24,181 nt of DNA from a virus. The stretch is taken from IMG/VR virus record IMGVR_UViG_3300025625_000003, positions 1 through 24,181 of that record, one strand, 5' to 3'. Of this stretch, positions 12,043 to 19,129 are shown piece after piece. Made by a program: the position numbers and the translations under genes. Below the pieces are notes generated by a model. It saw nothing but the letters and a program-made list of their open reading frames with translations. It had not been told where the DNA came from and did not search any database. Position 1 is the stretch's first letter, and the number at the start of each line of letters is the position of its first letter.

Positions 12043-13761
12043 CCTGTCATCTGCAGCGCCGCGAAAGACCTGCCGCTCGATCAGGGCTCTGCCTGGAACG
12101 GCGCCGCAGCCGAGGCCTCGCTCTTCGCCGCAGCCGGCTATCCCGATCATCCCGACCCGGCGAAAGCCGCGCGGGGTTTCCTCTGCTGGGACAATAGCGC
12201 GGGCGATAAGCAATCCTCTTTCCACCTCCCCTTCGCCAAAGTCGTCGAAGGCAAGCTGACCGCCGTCGCTGCCGGCATCCGGGCTGCTGCTTCCCGGCTG
12301 CCCCAAACGGACGGCGTTCCCGATGACGTGAAGGCCAAGGCGCGGGCCGTGATCACCGCCTACGAAGCCAGGATGGGTTCCGGCGATAACGCTCGCCCGG
12401 CCGCGGAAGACGATCTCGCCGGCCTGGACGATGAGAACCGGGGCCAATTGACCATCTTCCAGACGCGCGCGCCGCTCTTGCGGGCCTCCGAGATCGCCCT
12501 TCCCGATCAGGAGAAGGTCGCCTTAGACCCCGACATCTTCGCGCAAAATCCGCCGTACACGTTTCGCGCCCAGATCAGCAATAATCAGATGGACGCCTAT
12601 TATACCCGCATGGCGCCCTCCACCCTCAAGAACTACGCGGCCGACGCCCAGGACGGGGTTGCCTTCCAAAACTCCCACCGCAGTGACGAATTGCCCATGG
12701 GCCGCTCATTCGCGGGTAAATATATCGGCCCGCAAGGCGATAACATCGCCAAGACGCACGCGGACTTCTACGTCCTGCCGGGCTTGAAGCTGAACGAGGT
12801 CCACTCTGACGACCTCATCCGCGGCATTCGCGGGGGAATCGTCAAAGACGTTTCGGTGGGCTTCTACGGCGGCAAGTTCCGGTGCACGCTGTGCGGCCGG
12901 GACATGCTCTCTGACTGGCAGGCGTGCGAGCACATCCCCGGCATCTCCTACAAGGTGCGCAGCGCGGACGACACGGGCGAGGAAGAAAAGCCGGCCGCCG
13001 CCTGGGTGGAAGACGCCCATCTTGCGGAAGTTTCCGGGGTCTACGACGGCGCCACCCCCGGCGCGGCGATCCTCAAAGGGCGATGCCTGTCGGAAGCCGG
13101 CCGGTTAGCGCCGGCCGTGGCCCGCCTGCTGGAGAGCCGCTATCGCATCCGGCTGCCGGCCTCCCAGCCGCGCTGGGCCGGCGCCGCTTTCCCCCGTCAC
13201 GAGGAACCTGACATGGCAGAGAACCGCGGCCTGGACTCCCTCACCGGCACGACCGCCGCCGGCCTCTCCCCCACCACGCAGGCCGGGGCGGGGATGCCGG
13301 CCGCCCAAGACCCGAGCGCGAACCTGCCGGAGGCGACGACCCGGGCGCTGGAAGCCGGCAGCGCCGTGCGGGGCCTCCTCCAGGAAGCCGGCATCGAAGC
13401 CGGCGCCGATCTGCTGGCGGGCGTCCGCTGGCTCGTGACAGATTGGCAGCGGTTGAAGGAATTGGCCCGCGAGTCGGAGGCGCTGCGTGCCCTGGCCGAC
13501 GAGGGCCGTCAGTACCGGAGCGCGCTCGTGGAAGACGCCCTCGCGGAAGGCGTGCGGGCGCTGGGGAGCGGCTTCGACCGCCCGGTGTACGAACAGATGT
13601 TTGCGACCACGCCGCTCGCTTTGATCCGCACCATGCGGGACACCTGGGCGAGAGAGGCGGCGCTCCAGTTTCCCGGCGGCCGGGTCACGGTTGACGTGGC
13701 CGCGCCGCCCCCGGGCGACCGGCCGCCCGCGCAGGTCCCTGACTCGGCCTACAGCGCCTGA
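12037..13761 (+). CDS. Prohead protease with scaffold-like C-terminus
   Basis: This 575-residue protein has several parts. Residues ~10-115 are an N-terminal domain seen ahead of some phage head proteins (AKDLPLDQGSAWNGAAAEAS; LPFAKVVEGKLTAVAAGIRA). About 165-350 is an HK97-type serine protease domain with His214 in QNSHRSDELPMG and Ser273 in VKDVSVGFYGG. Inserted after it is a Cys cluster, CTLCGRDMLSDWQACEH, probably a zinc site (C283, C286). The remainder is Ala/Glu-rich helix resembling a scaffold. It would cleave scaffold and capsid during maturation. The start is uncertain: TTG 12037 or 12040 is preferred because the N-terminal domain begins there and a promoter lies upstream. The long frame from TTG 11935 would overlap the promoter and is less likely. 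Confidence 0.85.
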   Translation: MLPVICSAAKDLPLDQGSAWNGAAAEASLFAAAGYPDHPDPAKAARGFLCWDNSAGDKQSSFHLPFAKVVEGKLTAVAAGIRAAASRLPQTDGVPDDVKAKARAVITAYEARMGSGDNARPAAEDDLAGLDDENRGQLTIFQTRAPLLRASEIALPDQEKVALDPDIFAQNPPYTFRAQISNNQMDAYYTRMAPSTLKNYAADAQDGVAFQNSHRSDELPMGRSFAGKYIGPQGDNIAKTHADFYVLPGLKLNEVHSDDLIRGIRGGIVKDVSVGFYGGKFRCTLCGRDMLSDWQACEHIPGISYKVRSADDTGEEEKPAAAWVEDAHLAEVSGVYDGATPGAAILKGRCLSEAGRLAPAVARLLESRYRIRLPASQPRWAGAAFPRHEEPDMAENRGLDSLTGTTAAGLSPTTQAGAGMPAAQDPSANLPEATTRALEAGSAVRGLLQEAGIEAGADLLAGVRWLVTDWQRLKELARESEALRALADEGRQYRSALVEDALAEGVRALGSGFDRPVYEQMFATTPLALIRTMRDTWAREAALQFPGGRVTVDVAAPPPGDRPPAQVPDSAYSA

Positions 13762-13773
13762 GAGGAGAGCCCG

Positions 13774-14211
13774 ATGCCTTCTGACCCCCGTAACGTCGTC
13801 TCCTTCGAGAGCATCGACGCGGCGTACGCGACCTTCATTCCCGACGGCACGAGCATCGTCTACGACGGCACGCAGATCGACGGCGCGGCCGTCGCGATCA
13901 TCGGGCAGGCCGTCTCACTGTCCGCCGGCTCGACCGTGCAGTTGACCAATGACGGTGACGGCGTCTCCGGCAAGCTGATCTTAGTCGAGAGCGATCTGAA
14001 GTGCAACGTCCAGTTCGAGGGCTTCATGCGCCTGCCGGGCGGCCTCGCGGCGGCGTTGACCGTCGGCAAAAGAATCGTCGGCGCGACCGGCGCGTCGGCG
14101 GCGCGCGGCTTCATTCGCGAGGTGAACACGGCGACGGCCGCGGAGCTGGGCCGGATGGCCGGCCGCATCATCGACGCGACCGACGCCACCAACGTCATCG
14201 TTGACTTCTGA
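13774..14211 (+). CDS. Head decoration-like protein
   Basis: This 145-residue protein lies between the protease/scaffold and the major capsid protein, where phages commonly encode a cement or decoration protein. It is beta-rich: VVSFESIDAAYATFIPDGTS, IIGQAVSLSAGSTVQLTND, then RLPGGLAAALTVGKRIVGAT and an end GRIIDATDATNVIVDF. The closing 'G.(I/A)..AT...N.I.V' resembles the ends of DUF2190-type capsid proteins. ATG 13774 has GAGGAG upstream. No signal peptide or cysteine cluster. The function rests mainly on position and strand pattern. Confidence 0.6.
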   Translation: MPSDPRNVVSFESIDAAYATFIPDGTSIVYDGTQIDGAAVAIIGQAVSLSAGSTVQLTNDGDGVSGKLILVESDLKCNVQFEGFMRLPGGLAAALTVGKRIVGATGASAARGFIREVNTATAAELGRMAGRIIDATDATNVIVDF

Positions 14212-14244
14212 CGCTCATTCGTCTCCTTCGGGTCTTGAGCCGCT

Positions 14245-14273
14245 GAGCCTCCCGCACCACATCGTGGAGGTTT
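14245..14273 (+). promoter_or_regulatory. Hairpin sequestering the capsid gene ribosome-binding site
   Basis: CCTCC (14248-14252) pairs with GGAGG (14266-14270), extendable by G-U and A-U pairs into the T-run at 14271-14274. GGAGG is the Shine-Dalgarno of the major capsid gene (ATG 14277, 6 bases away), so the stem would hide it; the TTTT tail also resembles a weak terminator. The 10-mer CCGCTGAGCC (14240-14249) just upstream also occurs at 11995-12004 in the protease leader. Confidence 0.45.
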
Positions 14274-14276
14274 TCC

Positions 14277-15539
14277 ATGGCTGCTGCCGCTCCCGCGCTG
14301 CACGGCGAACATCTGCCCGCCGACCGCGCCACCGTGACCGAGATGCGGCCGCGCGCCGCGGAAATCTACAAGACGCTTTCCGTGGAGACGTTCCGCGCCG
14401 CCTTCGATAAGGGGATGCAGCTCTCCGCGTATCTGGAGATGCAGGACCCCTCCAGTAATTACCGGGACGGGCTCGACAGTTTCGAGCGGCTCCTGAAGAT
14501 CGCCGGCATCAAGGTGAACTCTTCCGAGGACCACGGCTATTACGCCAACACCTGGGAAGACTTCCAGGAGACGGAGCAGAAGCGGGCCTTGTGCGCCGAG
14601 TGGTGCATCCGCACCTGGCGCCGCACCGCGCTCGGCCGGCCGGTGAACACCCGCGCTCTGTATGCTTCGACCGATCAACCGGCCGGCTCGGTCATCGAGC
14701 CGTTCGTGTCCGCGGCGCAAGCCCGCTACACGCAGATCGCCCCGGCCATCCCGTTGAATGAGATCGTCGCACTCACCACGCCGATCGTGGGGGACGCCTA
14801 CCGGGCGTTCTATCTGACCTCGGACGCGCCCTCGCAGCGGTTCGTCCGTGTGGCGCAGGGCGCGGAGGTGCCCGTCGCGAAGCTGGTGGGCGCCGATCAT
14901 CCGGTGCGGCTGCACAAGTACGGCCGCGCGCTGGAAGCCACCTACGAGCAACTGCGGCGGCAGCGGATCGACCTCGTGGGCTTGCACATCGCGCGCATCG
15001 CGATCCAGGCGGAAATCGACCGGGTCGCGGCCGGGATCAACACCATGATCAACGGCGACGGCAATACGGGCACCGCGGCCACGAATTTCAACCTGACCGC
15101 CCTCGACGCCGCGGCCACGCCGCCGAACCCGACCATCAAAGCCTATCTCACGTTCAAACTCAAATGGCTGAACCCCTACGTGATGACGCACGTCCTGGTG
15201 CAGAGCGACACCGGCGTCTCCTTGCAATTGCTGAACACCGGCACCGCGAACATTCCCCTGGCCCACATCCAGACGCCCCTGGGTTTGGGCGAGTTCGAGA
15301 TCATCAACCCGCAGCTCGGCGACCGCGTCCGCTTCGGGGTCACCGCGGACGCGCCCGCCACGACCGTGCTCGGCTTCGACGCGCGGTTCGCGTTGGAGCG
15401 CGCCGTCGAGATCGGCAGCGACATCACGGAGATTGCACGATTCGTCGAAAGGCAGACGAACCGGATCGTGATCAGCATCGTCGAGGGATTCCTAGTCCTC
15501 GATCAATTCAGCGCGAAGACGCTTTCACTTAGTAGTTGA
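14277..15539 (+). CDS. Major capsid protein (HK97-fold)
   Basis: The 420-residue protein follows the protease/scaffold and decoration-like genes and has the size of an HK97-type capsid. An N-terminal helical arm (MRPRAAEIYKTLSVETFRAA, LLKIAGIKVNSSEDHGYYAN) precedes a region with VIEPFVSAAQARYTQIAPAI and AFYLTSDAPSQRFVRVAQGA. The P-domain spine helix is around YEQLRRQRIDLVGLHIARIA, with A-domain strands to the end (VTADAPATTVLGFDARFALE, RFVERQTNRIVISIVEGFLV). These phrases match capsid proteins in which 'V..GA.vP..' and 'E.(I/L)RR.r.DL' mark the fold. ATG 14277 has a GGAGG site within a hairpin. Its 3' end faces the antisense endonuclease gene 17 bases away. Confidence 0.85.
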   Translation: MAAAAPALHGEHLPADRATVTEMRPRAAEIYKTLSVETFRAAFDKGMQLSAYLEMQDPSSNYRDGLDSFERLLKIAGIKVNSSEDHGYYANTWEDFQETEQKRALCAEWCIRTWRRTALGRPVNTRALYASTDQPAGSVIEPFVSAAQARYTQIAPAIPLNEIVALTTPIVGDAYRAFYLTSDAPSQRFVRVAQGAEVPVAKLVGADHPVRLHKYGRALEATYEQLRRQRIDLVGLHIARIAIQAEIDRVAAGINTMINGDGNTGTAATNFNLTALDAAATPPNPTIKAYLTFKLKWLNPYVMTHVLVQSDTGVSLQLLNTGTANIPLAHIQTPLGLGEFEIINPQLGDRVRFGVTADAPATTVLGFDARFALERAVEIGSDITEIARFVERQTNRIVISIVEGFLVLDQFSAKTLSLSS

Positions 15540-15556
15540 TGCATGAGTGTCTTCTA

Positions 15557-16543
15557 TCACTCGACATGAGACCAAACCCGCCTCCGAATGACGCGCTGAA
15601 TGGTACTGGGGCTGACCCGGTGTGCCTTCGCCATCGCTGCCTGTGTGGCGAGCCGATGCTCCCACAGATAGCGAATGACGCGGACTGCGACTGGGTTAAG
15701 TTCACCCGACCCTTTCGGGCCGCTATAACCTGGCCGTCCCTTTCGAAGCCGGTCCTGTGCATTGTCCTTCTTCGTACCAAGAAAGAGATGCTCTTCGCGA
15801 ACGCACGGCGGATTGTCGCAGTGATGCAGGACGTACTGTCCCTTGGGAACCGGACCGTGGACCATCTCCCAGTCGATACGGCTGGCGTAGGTTTGCTGAT
15901 GCCAGTCCTCTCCCTGGGCGATCCCATACCCTTGCTCGTGTCGAGCGCCGATCCACTCCCAGCAGGGGCCCAGTTCGGGACGGTGCGGCGGAACGGGTCC
16001 ATTCTTGTTTACTTTGTCCCAGAATCGCTGTGGCCATGGCTTCTTTGTCCCCTCATGGCGGCATTTCAGACTGCAGTAAAGGCCGGTTCGATACTGTGCT
16101 GCCTTGGCTGGCTGCAACGTAAACGTGCCATCGCACACTTGACAGACTCTCTCGACGCGGTCCGGTCGCTTCTTCACTTCTGGGGGAGTCGTGCCATCGG
16201 GATCGACGTGAGCCCAGACGCGCCGCAGGATAATAGCGCCGATAGTTCCCTGTGTAATACCAAACCGAGCGGCCAGCGCTTTCTGGCTGACGTCGCCAAC
16301 GGCATAGGCGCGGCGAATCTCACGCACGATATCGACAGTGACCTTGCTGTTCTTGTGAGACTCACCGTGAGGCTGGGACGCTGGATTGCTGGCGCGGCAG
16401 GGGACGGAACAGTAAAGGCCGCCGCCCTTGGCGAGTACGGAGGGGTAAGTCTCAAAGGTCCGGCCGCAGGTGGCGCACGTCCGTTGGACGCGAGTGAACG
16501 GCCGCCCCACCTTGCCCTTGGGCGTGTTAGAATTATCTTGCAT
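15557..16543 (-). CDS. HNH homing endonuclease with duplicated zinc-finger and HTH modules
   Basis: The only clear minus-strand gene encodes 328 residues. Module order is: zinc ribbon 1 (CATCGRTFETYPSVL, C23/C26 with C45/C49), HTH 1 (about 66-112, SQKALAARFGITQGTIGAII), zinc ribbon 2 (CQVCDGTFTLQPA, C134/C137 with C157/C161), an HNH core (CWEWIGARHEQGYG, then VLHHCDNPPCVREEHLFLG with His240/His241 and Asn244/His252), and HTH 2 (about 282-327). Both HTH units end in the same RRVW(A/S)HV. It would cleave a specific site to spread itself. ATG 16543 (minus) has AAAGGTGG 8 bases upstream; an ATG at 16600 is less likely. Composition is less GC-rich than the capsid gene, and it sits antisense between structural genes, as homing genes often do. 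Confidence 0.9.
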   Translation of the reverse strand: MQDNSNTPKGKVGRPFTRVQRTCATCGRTFETYPSVLAKGGGLYCSVPCRASNPASQPHGESHKNSKVTVDIVREIRRAYAVGDVSQKALAARFGITQGTIGAIILRRVWAHVDPDGTTPPEVKKRPDRVERVCQVCDGTFTLQPAKAAQYRTGLYCSLKCRHEGTKKPWPQRFWDKVNKNGPVPPHRPELGPCWEWIGARHEQGYGIAQGEDWHQQTYASRIDWEMVHGPVPKGQYVLHHCDNPPCVREEHLFLGTKKDNAQDRLRKGRPGYSGPKGSGELNPVAVRVIRYLWEHRLATQAAMAKAHRVSPSTIQRVIRRRVWSHVE

Positions 16544-16569
16544 CTCAAAAACCACCTTTCTGATGCCGC

Positions 16570-16598
16570 GCCTCGGGCAGTTCACGCTGCCGCGAGGC
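16570..16598 (-). promoter_or_regulatory. Strong stem-loop in the 5' leader of the homing endonuclease
   Basis: GCCTCG-GGCAG (16570-16580) pairs with CTGCC-G-CGAGGC (16587-16598), giving an 11-bp stem with a one-base bulge and loop TTCACG. On the minus strand it lies 26 bases above ATG 16543, upstream of the AAAGGTGG site. It has no U-tract in either direction, so a role in translation control or mRNA stability of the homing gene is more likely than termination. Confidence 0.5.
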
Positions 16599-16670
16599 AT
16601 TTACCTACCACTTCCTTAGACGGTTTCCTGCCTGCCAGCGTTCCTATTGTTCCTGTGACCTTCCTTCCGG

Positions 16671-16712
16671 GCCGCCGGCCGTCTTCCAGGCCGGCCGGCG
16701 GCTCCCTTTTTT
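16671..16712 (+). terminator. Rho-independent terminator
   Basis: A perfect 10-bp GC stem, GCCGCCGGCC (16671-16680) with GGCCGGCGGC (16693-16702), has a 12-base loop and is followed by TCCC and six T. It probably ended the capsid transcript before the homing gene was inserted between them. The Shine-Dalgarno of the next gene (CAGGAG) begins right after the T-run, so read-through or a start inside the loop region would be needed for 16725. Confidence 0.8.
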
Positions 16713-16724
16713 CAGGAGCTATCC

Positions 16725-17159
16725 ATGCTAAAAACTGATACCGAGCTGGTCTTGACCCGCGACGAGGCGGGCCAGTTAGCCGAGCACCTCAACGGCCAGG
16801 CCGAAGGCCGGCCGCAGGAAGCGCCGGGGGGAATGTCGCCGGTTCTCAAGGGACTGTTGGGGGCGCTGGGGCAGGCGCTGATGGCCTACCTGCACGTCCG
16901 CTGTGCCGGGCCGGGTGACGCGGCGGGGACGACGAGCGGCACCGTTCCGGCCACCGTGATCGCCGACGGCCACCCGAACGTCTCCGGGGACCGGGCAACG
17001 GTCTCCATGGGCGGCGCTCCAGCAGTCGCCGGCACCGATGGGCCGCGAGCCGTCGACGCCTCCATTCCCGCGGGCGATCTTTCTGAAGAGGAGCAAAAGC
17101 GGCGCGAGCGGTTCCCGCACGGCGACGCCGGGCGCGCGGGAGACCAGGATCGGGCTTGA
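16725..17159 (+). CDS. Hypothetical phage protein after the capsid gene
   Basis: ATG 16725 follows CAGGAG at 8 bases. The 144-residue product has an N-terminal helix (VLTRDEAGQLAEHLNGQAEG), a hydrophobic helical stretch (SPVLKGLLGALGQALMAYLH, about residues 38-57), then a long Gly/Ala/Thr/Asp-rich, probably disordered part and a charged end. The hydrophobic stretch could be amphipathic or weakly membrane-seeking. No family was recognised. Its stop overlaps the next start (TGATG). Confidence 0.55.
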   Translation: MLKTDTELVLTRDEAGQLAEHLNGQAEGRPQEAPGGMSPVLKGLLGALGQALMAYLHVRCAGPGDAAGTTSGTVPATVIADGHPNVSGDRATVSMGGAPAVAGTDGPRAVDASIPAGDLSEEEQKRRERFPHGDAGRAGDQDRA

Positions 17160-17695
17160 TGCTCGACCTGTTCCTCAAATGGGAAAGCTGTTACTTTCTG
17201 CCCGAAGACGGAGCGGAAGCGGAGCAGTGCTTCCTCTCCCTGCTGCGCAGCCCGGGTGAGACTTACATCAGTGCCTACGCCTGCAACCTGGCGCCGTTGT
17301 TCGCCGCGATCATCGCGGCGGACGCGTCCGGGGTCATGATCCACATGCTTCTTGATCACAGCCAAGCAGTGAGTGAATACGAGCGCGCCCCTTTGCAGGC
17401 GCTGGTCAACGCGCTGCGCTACAGCGACGTGACGATTACCACCGCCGGCTCGGGATCGAGCTGTCCGGCCGGCATATGGCACGCGAAAACGATGGTTGTC
17501 CTCGACCCGCCGCGCGAGCCGTCGATCTGGCGCGGCTCGGTGAACTTCAGCAAGAGCGGGTTCCAGCAGGGGAACACGGCCGAGCACTTCAAGAGCGCGC
17601 CGTACGCCCGCAAGGCCATCACGCAGTTTCAGATCCACCGGGCCTGGGCGCTGGCCCAGGAGCCCCAATACCAGTTAAAGAAAGCGAACGCCTAG
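17159..17695 (+). CDS. Phospholipase D-like domain protein
   Basis: The 178-residue protein carries one HKD-type site. IWHAKTMVVLD has His108, Lys110 and Asp116, and WRGSVNFSKSGFQQGNTAEH supplies the G-S-x-N (residues 126-129) and downstream Asn/Glu. The N-terminal half (SPGETYISAYACNLAPLFAA, VMIHMLLDHSQA) matches the opening strand and helix of the fold. PLD-like proteins with one motif act as dimers, often as nucleases or phosphodiesterases. The gap from Lys to Asp here is five residues instead of the usual four, so activity is uncertain. ATG 17159 overlaps the previous stop; a TTG at 17156 also exists. A role in phage head-to-tail modules is not established. Confidence 0.75.
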   Translation: MLDLFLKWESCYFLPEDGAEAEQCFLSLLRSPGETYISAYACNLAPLFAAIIAADASGVMIHMLLDHSQAVSEYERAPLQALVNALRYSDVTITTAGSGSSCPAGIWHAKTMVVLDPPREPSIWRGSVNFSKSGFQQGNTAEHFKSAPYARKAITQFQIHRAWALAQEPQYQLKKANA

Positions 17696-17863
17696 ATGAG
17701 CGAAGAACTGTCCGCGTCCGAGGTCAAGGAGCTGGGCGAGAAGCTCCTGAAGCTGGCGGAGAACCCGGTCATGGACCGGTACCCGCATATCAACGCGCAC
17801 ACGCTGGCGCACTATGCGAAGCAGTTGTGCGCCGGGCACGCCAAGGCGCCCAAGGAGGAGTGA
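17696..17863 (+). CDS. Short helical protein (55 aa), unknown function
   Basis: ATG 17696 directly follows the PLD-like gene's TAG. The product (MSEELSASEVKELGEKLLKL, then a His-rich HINAHTLAHYAKQLCAGHAK and KEE) is two helices with an unusual concentration of His (five) and one Cys. The gene fills a gap that would otherwise be empty in this packed array, and its stop is one base before the next ATG, whose SD (AAGGAGG, 17852-17858) lies in its last codons. No family was recognised. Confidence 0.6.
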   Translation: MSEELSASEVKELGEKLLKLAENPVMDRYPHINAHTLAHYAKQLCAGHAKAPKEE

Positions 17864-17864
17864 G

Positions 17865-18305
17865 ATGGCCGACGTACCGGAGCCGACCTGGCAAACCGAC
17901 TGGGTGGAAGCGACGAATACGGACGGCCGCGTCGTCCTCTGGGAAACGCACCCGCAGCATCCTGGCGGCGAAGTGTTCCTCGCGCCCGGACCGCCGCGGT
18001 TGGCGGCGCTGACGCCCGAGGTCGCGCTGCGCCTGCGGCTGGGCCTTCTGCGCCTGGCTGACGAGCCGGCCGAAGTGCAGCCGGAGCAGCCGTGGATCGG
18101 CCTGCTGCCGCCCGCGGAGCGGCCGCACCCGCCGCGCGTGAAAGCGACGGCCGCCCGCCATCAGCCGGAGGGCAGTCAGCGCCTGCCGGAGCCGCCGGAA
18201 GGCCGCCCGGAGCCGGCTGCCGCCGCCGGAGCCCCGGCCGGGGCGCGCCAGCCGCCGCAGCCGGAACTCACGCCGCCGGAGCCGCGCCGGGATGCCCGGC
18301 GTTAA
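17865..18305 (+). CDS. Hypothetical protein with Pro/Ala/Glu-rich tail
   Basis: ATG 17865 has a perfect AAGGAGG 6 bases upstream; the product has 146 residues. Residues ~1-65 look folded (EPTWQTDWVEATNTDGRVVL, ETHPQHPGGEVFLAPG, TPEVALRLRLGLLRLA). The rest is Pro/Ala/Glu/Arg-rich and probably disordered (PEPPEGRPEPAAAAGAPAGA). No family was recognised. It lies between the PLD-like gene and head-completion genes. An alternative start at 17814 overlaps the previous gene and is not favoured. Confidence 0.6.
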   Translation: MADVPEPTWQTDWVEATNTDGRVVLWETHPQHPGGEVFLAPGPPRLAALTPEVALRLRLGLLRLADEPAEVQPEQPWIGLLPPAERPHPPRVKATAARHQPEGSQRLPEPPEGRPEPAAAAGAPAGARQPPQPELTPPEPRRDARR

Positions 18306-18308
18306 GCC

Positions 18309-18743
18309 ATGGCTCAAGCCCTGGTCATCCTCACGGCTGACGCGTACGACCAGATTCGCGGCGCGCTGGACGGCGCGTTAGATGAAAGCACCCTGCCGAA
18401 CGAGGTGATCGACCAGGGCGGGTTCGCCGCGGCCGCGGAGCAGGAGGTCCTCGCGCGCGAAGCGAGGATCTATCCGACGCCGATTGACCCGGTGGCGCAA
18501 GGCTTGCACCGGGAGCAGGCGGCGATCTACCTGACGGCGGCCCGGCTCGCCCAGGCACTGCCGGCGCTGCTCTCCCAGCAACTGGGAGACGCCCGCTACA
18601 CGCGCACCGGGTTCGACGCTGCCAGGCGGCACGCGAGCTTGCGGTCCCTGGCAGAACGGGAACTGGCGGCTTATCTGGACGGCACGTTCCGGCCGCACAT
18701 TATGCCGGCCATGTGGCTCGCGGCCGGAAGGCGCGGCGCTTGA
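18309..18743 (+). CDS. Putative head-tail connector/adaptor-type protein
   Basis: The 144-residue protein is helical (ILTADAYDQIRGALDGALDE; HREQAAIYLTAARLAQALPA; HASLRSLAERELAAYLDGTF) and precedes a head-closure-like protein by a TGATG overlap, the usual place of the head-tail adaptor (gp15/gp6-like) protein. The helical make-up and size fit an adaptor ring subunit, but no diagnostic motif is visible. No membrane segment. Assignment by position. Confidence 0.5.
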   Translation: MAQALVILTADAYDQIRGALDGALDESTLPNEVIDQGGFAAAAEQEVLAREARIYPTPIDPVAQGLHREQAAIYLTAARLAQALPALLSQQLGDARYTRTGFDAARRHASLRSLAERELAAYLDGTFRPHIMPAMWLAAGRRGA

Positions 18744-19129
18744 TGCCGTCCCTTCTCGATACCGGCCTGCCGTTCATGCGGGCGATCACCGGCGCGCTTT
18801 TGCCCGACAGTGCGATCGTTTCGCGGCCGGTGTTCGTCGATGACGGACAGGGCGGGAAGGCTCAAGGAACGCCGCTCTCCCTGGGGCCGTATCCCGTCCG
18901 GTTGGAGGCGCGGCGGCGGACGCCGATCGAGCAGCCCGAAGCAGGGCGCGTGGTTTCGGTGATGGAGTGGACGGCCTATCTGCCGCACGGAACCGACGTG
19001 AAGGCAACCGATCAACTGACGATCACGAGCAGCGCCTTTTATCCGGGACGAACTTTTGAGGTGTTGGGTGACAATGACGCCCGGAGCAGCAGCGTCGTCA
19101 TGGCCGTAAATCTGAAGGAGGTCCGCTAA
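18743..19129 (+). CDS. Putative head-closure protein
   Basis: The 128-residue product is beta-rich. It reads SAIVSRPVFVDDGQGGKAQG (a strand-turn-strand that typically opens stopper proteins of the SPP1 gp16/HK97 gp10 class), PVRLEARRRTPIEQPEAGRV, EWTAYLPHGTDVKATDQLTI and RTFEVLGDNDARSSSVVMAV. The 'Y.P.gtdvk..D.l' and 'feV.g...' spacing is characteristic of head-tail joining proteins. It would seal the DNA-filled head. ATG 18743 overlaps the previous stop. Its end is followed one codon later by GTG 19130, with AAGGAGG between. Confidence 0.6.
   Translation: MPSLLDTGLPFMRAITGALLPDSAIVSRPVFVDDGQGGKAQGTPLSLGPYPVRLEARRRTPIEQPEAGRVVSVMEWTAYLPHGTDVKATDQLTITSSAFYPGRTFEVLGDNDARSSSVVMAVNLKEVR

Noticed and set aside
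13860-15266. 468-codon minus-strand frame over the decoration and capsid genes
   Set aside because: Arg/Gly-rich antisense of a clear capsid gene; an effect of high GC at third codon positions.
15545-15562. Hairpin GAGTG/CACTC between the convergent capsid and homing gene ends as a bidirectional terminator
   Set aside because: The stem has only five pairs, overlaps the homing gene stop and has no T-run on either strand.
15536-16738. 400-codon plus-strand frame opposite the homing endonuclease
   Set aside because: No domain pattern, no ribosome site, and the minus strand encodes complete zinc, HTH and HNH motifs.
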